In this document: positions 1 to 9,612 of the stretch, in pieces
Layout: each line of letters opens with the position of its first letter
Position numbering within the stretch: position 1 is the first letter of the stretch
Assembly: GCA_025056375.1 (NCBI GenBank)
Contig: JANWWH010000011.1
Coordinates: forward strand, 1 to 34,358
Length of the DNA: 34,358 nt
Reading direction: 5' to 3'
Origin: Aquificaceae bacterium
GTDB lineage: Bacteria; Aquificota; Aquificia; Aquificales; Aquificaceae
The notes under the pieces: generated by a model
Told to the model about the DNA's origin: nothing
Database searches by the model: none
The model's input: the letters and a program-made list of their open reading frames with translations, nothing else
Program-made: the position numbers and the translations under genes

Positions 1-595
1 AATGGTGGACGACTTGGTGACGAAGGGTGTTATGGAGCCTTACAGGCTGTTTACCTCAAGGTCCGAGTGCAGACTACAACTAAGGCAAGACAACGCCATC
101 CTTAGACTTTCAAAGTTAGGCTACCAGTTAGGTCTTCTGAGCGAGGAACAATACAAACTGGTGCAAGAGCTCCAGAGGGAGGTTCAGGATTGGGTGGAAT
201 TTTACAAGTCTCAGAGGGTGGCGGTGGCGGTTAGTTCAGACACGAGAAGCTACACACCCTCTCAGCTGCTTACTGCGGAGTATACCCTGAAGGACCTTGA
301 GGAGCTTGGCTTTGAAGTGCCAGAACACTCTTACGTAAAAGAGGAGGTGGAGATAATCCTTAAATACGAGCCCTATGTGGAGAGGGAGCAAAGGCTCAAC
401 GAGAGGTTGAGGAAGTTGGAAGGCATAAGCCTTCCTGAAGACATGGACTACGACAAAGTGCCGGGACTTACCAAGGAGGCAAGGGAAAAGCTAAAAAAGT
501 TCAGACCCCTTACGGTGGGTCAGGCGAGCAGGATAGATGGTATAACCCCAGCGGCGGTAACCGCACTCCTTGCCTACTTAGGAAAGTTAGACTGA
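1..595 (+). CDS. mnmG: tRNA uridine-5-carboxymethylaminomethyl(34) synthesis enzyme MnmG (GidA), 3' part; gene begins before the window
   Basis: Protein PYRLFTSRSECRLQLRQDNAILRL...VPGLTKEAREKLKKFRPLTVGQASRIDGITPAAVTALLAYL matches the MnmG C-terminal region; the reading frame is open to the left edge. Confidence 0.93.
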   Translation, partial: MVDDLVTKGVMEPYRLFTSRSECRLQLRQDNAILRLSKLGYQLGLLSEEQYKLVQELQREVQDWVEFYKSQRVAVAVSSDTRSYTPSQLLTAEYTLKDLEELGFEVPEHSYVKEEVEIILKYEPYVEREQRLNERLRKLEGISLPEDMDYDKVPGLTKEAREKLKKFRPLTVGQASRIDGITPAAVTALLAYLGKLD

Positions 596-621
596 GGGGA
601 TTGGTTTAAACTCTATATGCT

Positions 622-1917
622 ATGGTGGATGTGCTTATAGTGGGGAGGCCAAATGTGGGTAAGTCCACCCTTTTCAACCGTCTGGTGAAAAGGCGCAAAA
701 GCATAGTTCACGACATGCCCGGCGTGACCAGAGATGTGGTAGAGGGCGTGTGCCTCTGGCAGGGCAAAAGCTTTAGGGTGGCGGATACGGGTGGTCTCCT
801 CGAGAAGGGTGACGAGATAACGGAGGGTATCAGGAGGCAGGTTCAGAAAGTGCTGGAGGGGGCAAAAGCCATCATCTTCTTAGTGGATGGAAGGGAAGGG
901 CTTACCGCCGGTGACCAGTATTTGGCAAGACTCCTCTACCCCCACAAGGAAAGGGTTTTTCTTGTTGTCAACAAGATAGAGGAAGACAGGCTTCAAGAGA
1001 GGGTTTACGAGTTTTACTCTTTGGGCTTTGAAAGGGTTTTTCCTATATCCGCCCAGCAAGGTAGGGGTGTGGGTGAGCTTTTGGACAAGTTGATGGAATA
1101 CATACCCGGGGTGGAGGGAAAAAGCCTTGAAGGTATAAGGATAGCCTTCCTCGGAAGACCAAACGTGGGCAAGTCCTCTCTCATTAACGCCCTTTTGAAA
1201 GAAGAGAGGGTTTTGGTCTCACCCATACCCGGCACCACCAGAGATGCGGTGGAGGTGCCCTTCTCCTTTGAAGGTAAGGACTTCATCCTCATAGACACTG
1301 CGGGCATGAGGCGGAGGAGCAGGGTAGAATACGGACCTGAGTTCTTCTCCGTGGGCAGGTCCCTAAAGGCTCTTGAGCTTTCAGACATATCTTGTCTCGT
1401 CCTTGACCTCTCTGAGGGTATAAGTGACCAGGATAAAAAGATAGGTAGTCTCATAAAAAGAAGACACAAGGGCTGTGTTATAGTGGGCAACAAGGTGGAC
1501 CTGGTGAAGGCTGGAAGGAAAGAGATGGAAGACTACATAAGGGGGGAGCTCCACTTCCTGCCCTACGCACCAATAGTCTTCACCTCAGCTCTGAAGGGTC
1601 AGGGCATTGAGGAGCTTCTGAGAGCCTGCGAGCTCGTCTGGCGGGATTACAACCTCCAGCATAAAACCTCCTTCGTAAATAGAGCGGTGGAGAAGGTCTT
1701 GAGAGAAAAACATCCTCCTTCACACAGGGGTAAGGAAGTAAAGGTTTACTACGCCTTTCAGGAAAGCACCCGACCCCCTACAGTTGTCCTGTTTACCAAC
1801 GACCCAGAGCTCTGGCGGAAGGACTACCTGAGGTTCTTTGAAAAGAGGTTAAGAGAAGGGCTGAACATCAAGTATGCCCCCCTAAGGCTTCTCCTCAAAG
1901 GTAGAGAGGAGGAATAG
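622..1917 (+). CDS. der: Ribosome biogenesis GTPase Der (EngA), two tandem G domains
   Basis: Two P-loops (GRPNVGKSTLFN and GRPNVGKSSLIN), two DT(A)GG/DTAGM motifs, C-terminal KH-like domain. Confidence 0.96.
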   Translation: MVDVLIVGRPNVGKSTLFNRLVKRRKSIVHDMPGVTRDVVEGVCLWQGKSFRVADTGGLLEKGDEITEGIRRQVQKVLEGAKAIIFLVDGREGLTAGDQYLARLLYPHKERVFLVVNKIEEDRLQERVYEFYSLGFERVFPISAQQGRGVGELLDKLMEYIPGVEGKSLEGIRIAFLGRPNVGKSSLINALLKEERVLVSPIPGTTRDAVEVPFSFEGKDFILIDTAGMRRRSRVEYGPEFFSVGRSLKALELSDISCLVLDLSEGISDQDKKIGSLIKRRHKGCVIVGNKVDLVKAGRKEMEDYIRGELHFLPYAPIVFTSALKGQGIEELLRACELVWRDYNLQHKTSFVNRAVEKVLREKHPPSHRGKEVKVYYAFQESTRPPTVVLFTNDPELWRKDYLRFFEKRLREGLNIKYAPLRLLLKGREEE

Positions 1918-1936
1918 AGTTTAAAATAAAAAACCT

Positions 1937-4900
1937 ATGGTAGAAAGCCTTTTTAAAAATCTCTGTCCTAACTGTGGAGGAGACATAAGCGCAGAGAGGC
2001 TGAACCTGGGTCTGCCCTGCGACGCCTGCCTACAGGAGGAGAGAGATAATTACTGCGCGCACCTGAAAAGAGAGGGTGAGCTCCGCAAGGTATGCCAAAT
2101 GCAAGAGGAGCTCAGAGACTGGGAAGAGCACTTTGAGAGATGCCTGAGGTCAAAGCCCTGGAGCTTACAGCTGGGATGGGCGAAGAGAGTTTTTATGGGG
2201 AGCTCCTTTGGGCTGTTAGCACCTACGGGCGTGGGTAAAACCTCCTTCGGTATGGCTACCGCAAGCTATCTGGCAGGAAAGGGAAAAAGGTCTTACATCC
2301 TTTTACCCACAAAGGTTTTAGTGGAGCAGGTCGCCCATAGGCTAAGGCTCTTCGGTCATGGGGAGGACGTTCTTCACTTTTCAGAAGAAAGTCAGAAGCG
2401 CAAGGAGGCTAAAAAGCTTAGGCTTCAGGAAGGGGATTTCAAAATACTGGTAAGCACCTCCATGTTCCTCTACAGAAACCAAGACATAATACCCCCTGAC
2501 TTTTCCTTTATCTTTGTGGACGATGTGGACGCCTTTCTCAAAACCGCAAGGAACATAGACAAGCTCCTTTCACTTTTGGGCTTTGAGGAGGAAGACATAG
2601 AACTCGCTATGACCCTTATAAGGCTCAAGGAGAAGAGGAACAAGGGTGAGGAGGACTGGAAAAACATAAGGGAGCTGTCCGAGAGGATAAGGAAGGTCTC
2701 CGAAAAGAGAAGGGGCGTCCTCGTGGTTTCCTCTGCCACTTCAAACCCTCGCTCCAGCAGGATAAAGCTTTTTAGAGAACTTTTAGGCTTTGAGGTGGGC
2801 ACGCCCACTTTTTACTTAAGAAAAGTGAAAGACCTCTACGAAGACATACATTCAAAGCCACTTGAGGAGTGGATAAGGCTTTTAGGAAAGGGTGGTCTTC
2901 TCTTCGTGCCCTCGGACAGAAAGAAGGAGTTCGTGGAAGAGCTGGTTTCTTACCTTCGGGAAAGGGGCATAAGGGCTTTTTCTTACGAGAAGCTGAACCA
3001 GGAAGTGCTGGAAAGATACGAAGAGGGAGAGGTGGACCTTCTCGTAGGCATAGCCTCTCACAAAAACCCCCTCGCCAGAGGTATAGACCTGCCCCACGTC
3101 ATAAGATATGCCCTTTTCTACGGCGTTCCAAAGATAGTCATCTCCCTAAGCTTTGAAAAGAACCTGTCACATCTACTCTGGGCTCTCATGTCTTTGAGGA
3201 GTCTGCTGGCAAAGAAACTGCCCCACCGTCTGAAGGACGTGGACAGGTGGCTTGAAGGTCTCAGAAAGTATCAGTATCTGAGCGAGGAGTTCCTCCGCGA
3301 CAAACCTGAGCTCGTAGGCAAGATAGACAGGCTCAGAGAGGAGGTAAGACAGTTCCTAAGCTCAGAAGAGGTTCTCCTGCTCATGGAAGCCTCCGAGGAG
3401 ATAACCCTGAGAAAGACGGAGGAAGGCTACCAGATGGTGGTTTCTGATGCCACAGGATACCTGCAGGCAAGCGGTAGGGTCTCTCGCATGTTCGCAGGCG
3501 GTATAAGCAGGGGGCTTAGCTTAGTGCTGGTAGAAGACAGGAAGGCTTTTAAACACCTTATGAAAAAGGTAATGTGGTTCAACGAAGACATAGAATTTGT
3601 TAGGGCTGAGGAGGTGGACTTTCAGGCTTTGCTGGAGGAGATAGATGAAGACAGGAGGAGGATAAAGGGCTTTCTTTTAGGTGAAGAGAGGGGTGAGGGC
3701 GGAGAGGTGCTGAAGCCTGTTCTCATAGTGGTAGAGTCGCCAAACAAGGCAAGAACTATAGCGGGGTTTTTTGGAAAGGCAGTGAGAAGAAGGGTAGGAG
3801 AGCAGGAGCTCTTAGAAACCTCCGCAGAGGACCGCTACCTGATGATAACCGCCAGCCTCGGTCACGTGCTTGACCTCAACAGAGAAGAAGGATTTCACGG
3901 TGTTCATGTGAACTGCGAGCCCCTACCAGTCTATGAGGTTATAGAGGGTAAGGAGAAGCTGATTGAAAGTCTCAGACGCATGGCTCTTGAGGCACAGGAG
4001 GTCCTCATCGCCACAGACCCTGATACGGAGGGTGAAAAGATAGGCTGGGACGTGGCGGAGCTCCTTAGAGCCTACAACCCAAACATAAGGAGGATGGAGT
4101 TTCACGAAGTTACGAGAAAAGCTGTGCTTAGAGCTCTGAAGGAGAACAGAGACTTCAACCCGAACTTAGTGAGAGCTCAGGTGGTAAGAAGGGTGGCAGA
4201 CCGCTGGGTAGGTTTTGAGTTTTCTAAGCTTCTTCAGTCCGCCTTTGGCAAAAACTGGCTGTCCGCAGGAAGGGTTCAAACGCCAGTTCTTGGCTGGATT
4301 GTTCACAGAGAGAGGGAATACAGGCAAAAGCTATACCGGGTATCCTTTCCTGTGGACAACGAGGGTAGGTTTAGGGTAGAGTGGGACTTTGAGAAGAAGG
4401 AGGAGGCGGAAGCCTTCTACGAGAACCTCTCTGAAGTCCAGCTGGAGCTCGTAGAAGAGAAGGAAGAAGTTAAAAATCCACCACCACCCTTTAGCACTGA
4501 TACCCTTTTAAAGTCCGCCAGCGACGCTTACCGTTGGTCTCTGCCAAAGACCATGGGGCTTGCCCAGACCCTTTTTGAATTAGGTTACATCACCTACCAC
4601 AGGACGGACTCCACCAGAGTGTCTGACTACGGCATAAGCCTGGCAAAAGAATACATAAGGGAAGAGCTGGGCGAGGAATACTTTCAAGGAAGGAGCTGGG
4701 GAGAGGGTGGAGCTCACGAGTGCATAAGACCCACAAAGGCGATGGACCCGGAGGAGTTGAGGGCTCTCGTTTACAGCGGTCAGGTGGAAGGGCTTACGAG
4801 AGAGCACTTGCTCCTATATGAGCTCATATTCAGGCGGTTCATTTCCAGCCAGATGAGGGGTGTAAGATTAAAGGTTTTTAGGTTAAAGCTGTTTGCCGCA

Positions 4901-5371
4901 GGAAGGGAGAGGGAGCTGGAAGTGCCCGTAGAGGTCTTGCAGGAGGGTTGGAACAAGTTTCTGCCCTTAGAAACCTACAAGGTAGAGGGGGGAACTATAG
5001 ATGTAAAAGCCCGTAAAAGGCTCACCAGCCAGCCAAAAGCTTACTTATACACGCACGGCGAGCTGGTGCAGGAGATGAAAAGAAGGGGCATAGGAAGGCC
5101 TTCCACCTACGCCAGTATAGTGGAAAAGCTCATAGAGAGGGGTTACGTAATAGAAAACAAGGGTTTCCTCATACCCACAAGACTCGGCAAGGAGGTTTAC
5201 GGCTATCTGGAAGGAAGGGAGGAAATACACGAGTTTTTAAAGGAGGAGTTCACCAGAAGAGTTGAGGAACTTATGGACAAGGTAGAGCTGGGCGAGGAGG
5301 ACTATAGGAGCATCCTCATGAACCTCTACAGAAGTATAATAGAAGTGGATAAAAAGTTGGAGGTGTTATAA
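1937..5371 (+). CDS. rgy: Reverse gyrase (N-terminal helicase-like module fused to topoisomerase IA)
   Basis: 1144 aa; N-terminal zinc finger CPNCGG...CDACL; Walker A APTGVGKTSFG; FVDDVDAFL; TOPRIM start VLIVVESPNKARTIAGFFG and DPDTEGEKIGWD; topo IA active-site segment YITYHRTDSTR. Confidence 0.96.
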   Translation: MVESLFKNLCPNCGGDISAERLNLGLPCDACLQEERDNYCAHLKREGELRKVCQMQEELRDWEEHFERCLRSKPWSLQLGWAKRVFMGSSFGLLAPTGVGKTSFGMATASYLAGKGKRSYILLPTKVLVEQVAHRLRLFGHGEDVLHFSEESQKRKEAKKLRLQEGDFKILVSTSMFLYRNQDIIPPDFSFIFVDDVDAFLKTARNIDKLLSLLGFEEEDIELAMTLIRLKEKRNKGEEDWKNIRELSERIRKVSEKRRGVLVVSSATSNPRSSRIKLFRELLGFEVGTPTFYLRKVKDLYEDIHSKPLEEWIRLLGKGGLLFVPSDRKKEFVEELVSYLRERGIRAFSYEKLNQEVLERYEEGEVDLLVGIASHKNPLARGIDLPHVIRYALFYGVPKIVISLSFEKNLSHLLWALMSLRSLLAKKLPHRLKDVDRWLEGLRKYQYLSEEFLRDKPELVGKIDRLREEVRQFLSSEEVLLLMEASEEITLRKTEEGYQMVVSDATGYLQASGRVSRMFAGGISRGLSLVLVEDRKAFKHLMKKVMWFNEDIEFVRAEEVDFQALLEEIDEDRRRIKGFLLGEERGEGGEVLKPVLIVVESPNKARTIAGFFGKAVRRRVGEQELLETSAEDRYLMITASLGHVLDLNREEGFHGVHVNCEPLPVYEVIEGKEKLIESLRRMALEAQEVLIATDPDTEGEKIGWDVAELLRAYNPNIRRMEFHEVTRKAVLRALKENRDFNPNLVRAQVVRRVADRWVGFEFSKLLQSAFGKNWLSAGRVQTPVLGWIVHREREYRQKLYRVSFPVDNEGRFRVEWDFEKKEEAEAFYENLSEVQLELVEEKEEVKNPPPPFSTDTLLKSASDAYRWSLPKTMGLAQTLFELGYITYHRTDSTRVSDYGISLAKEYIREELGEEYFQGRSWGEGGAHECIRPTKAMDPEELRALVYSGQVEGLTREHLLLYELIFRRFISSQMRGVRLKVFRLKLFAAGRERELEVPVEVLQEGWNKFLPLETYKVEGGTIDVKARKRLTSQPKAYLYTHGELVQEMKRRGIGRPSTYASIVEKLIERGYVIENKGFLIPTRLGKEVYGYLEGREEIHEFLKEEFTRRVEELMDKVELGEEDYRSILMNLYRSIIEVDKKLEVL

Positions 5372-5766
5372 TGGTTTTGCACCCGCTCTTTTCTTACCCC
5401 ACTATTCTTCTCGCCCTTTTTACCTTCGGCTTTTACATACTTGCCCTGCTCAAACTGAAAAGTCTTATGAGGGTTGCCCTGTTTGCCAACGGGCTTCTGA
5501 TGGTCCTCGCCCTCCTTTCTGTAATCTTCGGCTTTGGTGTGTCCAATGTTCCACTGGTTCAGTCCAAAACACCTGGCATCTGGAGTTTTCCTCACAAGTG
5601 GAACGGCATAATGCTCTTCCTGATTTCGGTGGTTAATTTTCTTATCTTTTGGTTTAAGGGCGAGACCGCAGGCAGAAAGCTGGTAGTCCTCCCCCTTTTA
5701 GGTCTTCTCCTGACCCTATTCCAGCTACTTACGGGCTGGATGCTAAGGCTCGTGTTCTTCTCCTGA
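5371..5766 (+). CDS. Small multi-pass membrane protein of unknown function (about 4 hydrophobic segments)
   Basis: 131 aa, strongly hydrophobic; start codon overlaps the reverse gyrase stop (TAATG); GGAGGTG upstream at about 5359. Confidence 0.75.
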   Translation: MVLHPLFSYPTILLALFTFGFYILALLKLKSLMRVALFANGLLMVLALLSVIFGFGVSNVPLVQSKTPGIWSFPHKWNGIMLFLISVVNFLIFWFKGETAGRKLVVLPLLGLLLTLFQLLTGWMLRLVFFS

Positions 5767-5808
5767 GAAGGCTTGAAAGGTAAGAAAAGGCGTATACCTT
5801 TATAGCTT

Positions 5809-7695
5809 ATGCTGGAAAAATACAAGTTTTTAAGAGAATACGGTGGTCCGGCGGACCTGAAAAGATACGACTACGGAGAGCTTCAGGAGCTTGCGGAAGA
5901 GGTAAGAGATTACATAATAGAGGTCACAGCAAAAAACGGTGGGCACGTGGCACCAGGTCTGGGCGTGGTAGAACTTACCCTTGCCCTCCTAAGGGTCTTT
6001 GAACCACCGAGGGATGTAGTGGTTTGGGATATAGGGCATCAGGCTTACCCTTGGAAGGTGCTGACCGACAGGAAAGAGCTCTTCCCCACCATAAGGCAGT
6101 TCGGTGGACTGTCGGGCTTTTTGAGGAGGGAAGAGAGCCCCTTTGATGCCTTCGGCGCAGGGCACAGCTCCACTTCCATCTCCGCCGCACTGGGCTACAG
6201 AAAAGCCTTTGACCTTTTAGATGAAAGAGACAGGTATGTGGTGGCTGTAATAGGGGACGGTGCCATGACCGCAGGCATGGCTTTTGAAGCACTGAACAAC
6301 GCAGGACACCTCCGCCCTGACCGCTTTTTGGTAGTGCTCAACGACAACGAGATGTCCATATCTCCGAACGTGGGTGCCATATCCACCTACCTCAGCAAAA
6401 TACTCAGCGGACATTTTGTCCAAGAGACCAGGCAAAAGGTAAAGCACCTTTTGGAGCATCTGGGAAGCCCTGCCCTAAGGGTTATGAAGCTCACCGAGGA
6501 GTTTCTGAAGGGGCTCATGTCGCCGGGTATCCTCTTTGAGGAACTGGGCTTTAACTACATAGGTCCTGTAGACGGACACGACCTTCCCGCTCTTGAAAAA
6601 ACCCTCGAGAACATAAAGCGTATAGAAGGTCCTGTCTTACTGCACATCTACACAAAGAAGGGGAAGGGCTACAGACCAGCGGAGAACGACCCGGTCACCT
6701 GGCACGGCGTCGCACCCTACAAGAGAGAATCAGGAGAGTTTATAAAGAAACCTTCACCACCCACTTGGACATCCGTCTTCGGGAAGGCGGTGGTGGAACT
6801 GGCGGAGCAGGACAGAGAATTGGTGGTTATAACCCCCGCCATGAAAGAAGGCTCTGGGCTCGTGGAGTTCAGTCAGAGGTTTCCCGAGAGGTTTTTTGAT
6901 GTAGGTATTGGGGAACAGCACGCCTGCACCTTTGCGGGTGGGCTTGCCTGCGCAGGGCTCAAGCCCATCGCCTGCTACTACTCTACCTTTCTCCAAAGGG
7001 CTTATGACCAGCTGATACACGATGTTGCCCTTCAGAAGCTCCCCGTGGTTTTTGCCATAGACAGGGGAGGTCTTGTAGGGGACGATGGTCCTACCCACCA
7101 CGGTGTCTTTGACCTCTCCTACCTGAGGTGTGTTCCTAATCTGGTGGTCTGTGCACCAAAGGACGAGCAGGAGCTAAGAGACTTGCTCTATACCGCCTTG
7201 CATTATGGCGGCCCCTTTGCCATACGCTACCCGAGAGGACCTGCTTACGGCGTGCCTACAGAGGGCTTTAGGCTTATCAAAGTGGGTAGCTGGGAGGTTC
7301 TGAGGGAAGGCAGAGAGGGTGTCATTCTTGCTGTGGGCTACCCAGTCTATCAGGCTCTTCAGGCTTCGGAGGAACTTCTCAAGGAAGGGTTAAACTTTGG
7401 AGTGGTAAATGCCAGGTTTGTAAAGCCCATGGATGAGGAGCTCCTTGAGGAACTCTCGCAAAGATACGAACTTTTCGTGACGGTCGAGGATAACGCGGTG
7501 ATGGGGGGGTTTGGCTCGGGGGTGCTTGAGTGGCTTGCAAGAAAGGGTTACAGTAAGAGGGTTCTCAACATAGGCATACCCGACAGGTTTATAGAACACG
7601 GTAACCAGAACCTCCTGAGAAGCTTGGTGGGCATAGATGCAAAGGGTATAAAGGAAAGGGTTCTGGAGTTTGTAAAGGGGTGCGTCATCATATAA
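5809..7695 (+). CDS. dxs: 1-deoxy-D-xylulose-5-phosphate synthase
   Basis: 628 aa; GHQAYPWKVLTDR, GDGAMTAGMAFEALN, VDGHDL, DVGIGEQHACTFAGGLA motifs typical of DXS. Confidence 0.97.
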   Translation: MLEKYKFLREYGGPADLKRYDYGELQELAEEVRDYIIEVTAKNGGHVAPGLGVVELTLALLRVFEPPRDVVVWDIGHQAYPWKVLTDRKELFPTIRQFGGLSGFLRREESPFDAFGAGHSSTSISAALGYRKAFDLLDERDRYVVAVIGDGAMTAGMAFEALNNAGHLRPDRFLVVLNDNEMSISPNVGAISTYLSKILSGHFVQETRQKVKHLLEHLGSPALRVMKLTEEFLKGLMSPGILFEELGFNYIGPVDGHDLPALEKTLENIKRIEGPVLLHIYTKKGKGYRPAENDPVTWHGVAPYKRESGEFIKKPSPPTWTSVFGKAVVELAEQDRELVVITPAMKEGSGLVEFSQRFPERFFDVGIGEQHACTFAGGLACAGLKPIACYYSTFLQRAYDQLIHDVALQKLPVVFAIDRGGLVGDDGPTHHGVFDLSYLRCVPNLVVCAPKDEQELRDLLYTALHYGGPFAIRYPRGPAYGVPTEGFRLIKVGSWEVLREGREGVILAVGYPVYQALQASEELLKEGLNFGVVNARFVKPMDEELLEELSQRYELFVTVEDNAVMGGFGSGVLEWLARKGYSKRVLNIGIPDRFIEHGNQNLLRSLVGIDAKGIKERVLEFVKGCVII

Positions 7696-7734
7696 GGCTT
7701 TCACAGCCGTAGAGAGGGTGTGCTCTAAAACTTA

Positions 7735-9612
7735 TTACTTTGCTAGTTTCAGAGACTCTTCCACCATCCTGTTTTTCTCGTAGAGCTTTCTGAGGTTTTC
7801 GCTCCTTTCCGTTATCCAGTTGCTCCTATAGAGGTGCACCTCCCTTGGCATCTCTCTATTAACCGAGAGGACAGAGGTGGGTTTTTTATCCCCTTCAGGC
7901 AGGTATTCTAAAAGACTTCTGAGGAACTCCGTATGGTTGAAAGAGCCCGGCAGGAACCTCTTTGCTCTGAGCTCGCCCATAAGGGTGCTGTAGGTGCCCT
8001 CCAGCTCACCCATGAGGTCAAGGGGCACTTTTATCTGTGCGTACTGGGCTATGCCATCCTCAAAGGGTGATAGGACAACCAAGTGCTCCAGTCTCTCAAA
8101 AGACTTCTTTAGCCTTTCCACGTCCACGTAGTCCAGCAAGTCCTCTCCGAAAAGGACTGCGTTTTTTGCAACCTGAAGGGACTCCAAAGGGTCAGAGAGC
8201 CATTCCAGAGGTATGTTGCCTATGAGCCCCAGAGAGTTACCCTCTTGGAGTAGTAAGAGCCTGAAGCCCTTTTCTTTACACAATTCTTTCAGGTATAATC
8301 CCCACTCCTCCGCCTCCTTAGCCCCCATACCAAGGGGGTTGAAAACTATAACCCCCTCACCTTCCAGCCCCTTCAGCTCTTCCTTGTCTATGTCTACGGG
8401 GTTAAACTTTAAGTCTCTCTGGCTTTTACCTACCCTGTAAACCTTTCCCTTTATGTAATAAGAAAGGACGGGTGCGGTGGAGGTCACATCCTGACCCACA
8501 AGAACGTAGAAGTCAGCCTCCAGTATGTCTCTTATGGTAAGGGGTATGTATTCTCCGTAAGCCCGAAGGAAGGGAAGGAGGTCAAAGGAAAGGGTTGAGG
8601 CAACCATAACCCCGGTCCTTCTTACAATTTCTCTTATAAGCTGATAGTCCTCGTTGCTCAGGTAAGAAGAGAGCACCAAGAGGGTCTCTTCTCCCTTCCC
8701 CTTTAGAAGTATGGAAAGATAATTGGCTACATTTCCCTTGGTCTCCTCTCTTCCAAACATGCGGGGGCTTTTCAGTCTCTGGTGGTTGAGGTGGTCATAA
8801 CCGAAGAAGGCTTTGGCGCATATGTTTAACTCCTCTGTGGGTTTTGTTCTGTAGACCTTCTCCTTTGACCTCCAGTCACCCACACCATACTCTATCTGTA
8901 TCTCACAGCCCACGGGGCAGAGGTTGCAGATGGTTTTCTCCTTTTTAAGGAGCCAGCTCCTGGTCCAGTACTTGAAAGGCTTGGATATGATAGCTCCTAC
9001 GGGACACACATGGACGCAAAGACCACACATCTCACAGGTAGAAGTGTCCATGGGCTTGAGGGTGGGTGCTATGTTTGCCTGAAAGCCCCTTTCTTCCACA
9101 TAGAGGGCATGAGCCCCCACCACATCATCACAGGCTCTGGTGCACCTGTAGCACACCACACACCGGTTAGAATAGTATTCCAGAAAGTCGCTCTCCCAGT
9201 CCACCTGATGTCTTTCCTTATGAAGTGCAGAGACGGGAACTATCTGCCTTTGGGGTCCAAAAAGAGCTCCGTAGTTCTGAAGGTCGCACTCCCCAGCCTT
9301 GTCACATATGGGGCAGTCCAGAGGATGTCTTGTCATAAAAGCCTGAAGAAGATACTTTTGGTTTTCCAATACTAAGGGGTGTTTTGTAGATATGGACATA
9401 CCCTCTTCTGGGTAGACATTGCAAGATGTCATGAGCCTCCCCGTCTTTTCGTTGAACACTATACACATTCTACAGGCACCTATTATCCTCAGTCTGGGGT
9501 GGTAGCAAAAGTAGGGAACCTGAATACCCAGTTCAAGAAGGCTTTGAAGCAGGGGTTTTCCCCTGTCCACCTCTCGCTCTATGCCATCAACTTGTATTCT
9601 TACACTGTTCAT
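7735..9612 (-). CDS. nuoG: NADH-quinone oxidoreductase subunit G-like protein (NuoG); ORF can extend to 9627
   Basis: 2Fe-2S motif YFCYHPRLRIIGACRMC; HPLDCPICDKAGECDLQNYG; CVVCYRCTRAC; CEMCGLCVHVCPVGAI; ICNLCPVGCEIQ. MNSVRIQVDG is the more likely start than MEEKRM. Confidence 0.9.
   Translation of the reverse strand: MNSVRIQVDGIEREVDRGKPLLQSLLELGIQVPYFCYHPRLRIIGACRMCIVFNEKTGRLMTSCNVYPEEGMSISTKHPLVLENQKYLLQAFMTRHPLDCPICDKAGECDLQNYGALFGPQRQIVPVSALHKERHQVDWESDFLEYYSNRCVVCYRCTRACDDVVGAHALYVEERGFQANIAPTLKPMDTSTCEMCGLCVHVCPVGAIISKPFKYWTRSWLLKKEKTICNLCPVGCEIQIEYGVGDWRSKEKVYRTKPTEELNICAKAFFGYDHLNHQRLKSPRMFGREETKGNVANYLSILLKGKGEETLLVLSSYLSNEDYQLIREIVRRTGVMVASTLSFDLLPFLRAYGEYIPLTIRDILEADFYVLVGQDVTSTAPVLSYYIKGKVYRVGKSQRDLKFNPVDIDKEELKGLEGEGVIVFNPLGMGAKEAEEWGLYLKELCKEKGFRLLLLQEGNSLGLIGNIPLEWLSDPLESLQVAKNAVLFGEDLLDYVDVERLKKSFERLEHLVVLSPFEDGIAQYAQIKVPLDLMGELEGTYSTLMGELRAKRFLPGSFNHTEFLRSLLEYLPEGDKKPTSVLSVNREMPREVHLYRSNWITERSENLRKLYEKNRMVEESLKLAK

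Noticed and set aside
1014-1493. 159-aa minus-strand ORF opposite der
   Set aside because: Mirror of the conserved G2 domain; shadow ORF.
2869-3156. 95-aa plus-strand ORF in an alternative frame within reverse gyrase
   Set aside because: Nested out-of-frame ORF, Arg/Gly-rich frame-shift composition, no family match.
7696-7734. Possible bidirectional terminator between dxs and nuoG (GGCT-ttcac-AGCC; AGAG...CTCT)
   Set aside because: Only 4-bp stems and no U-tract; too weak to call.
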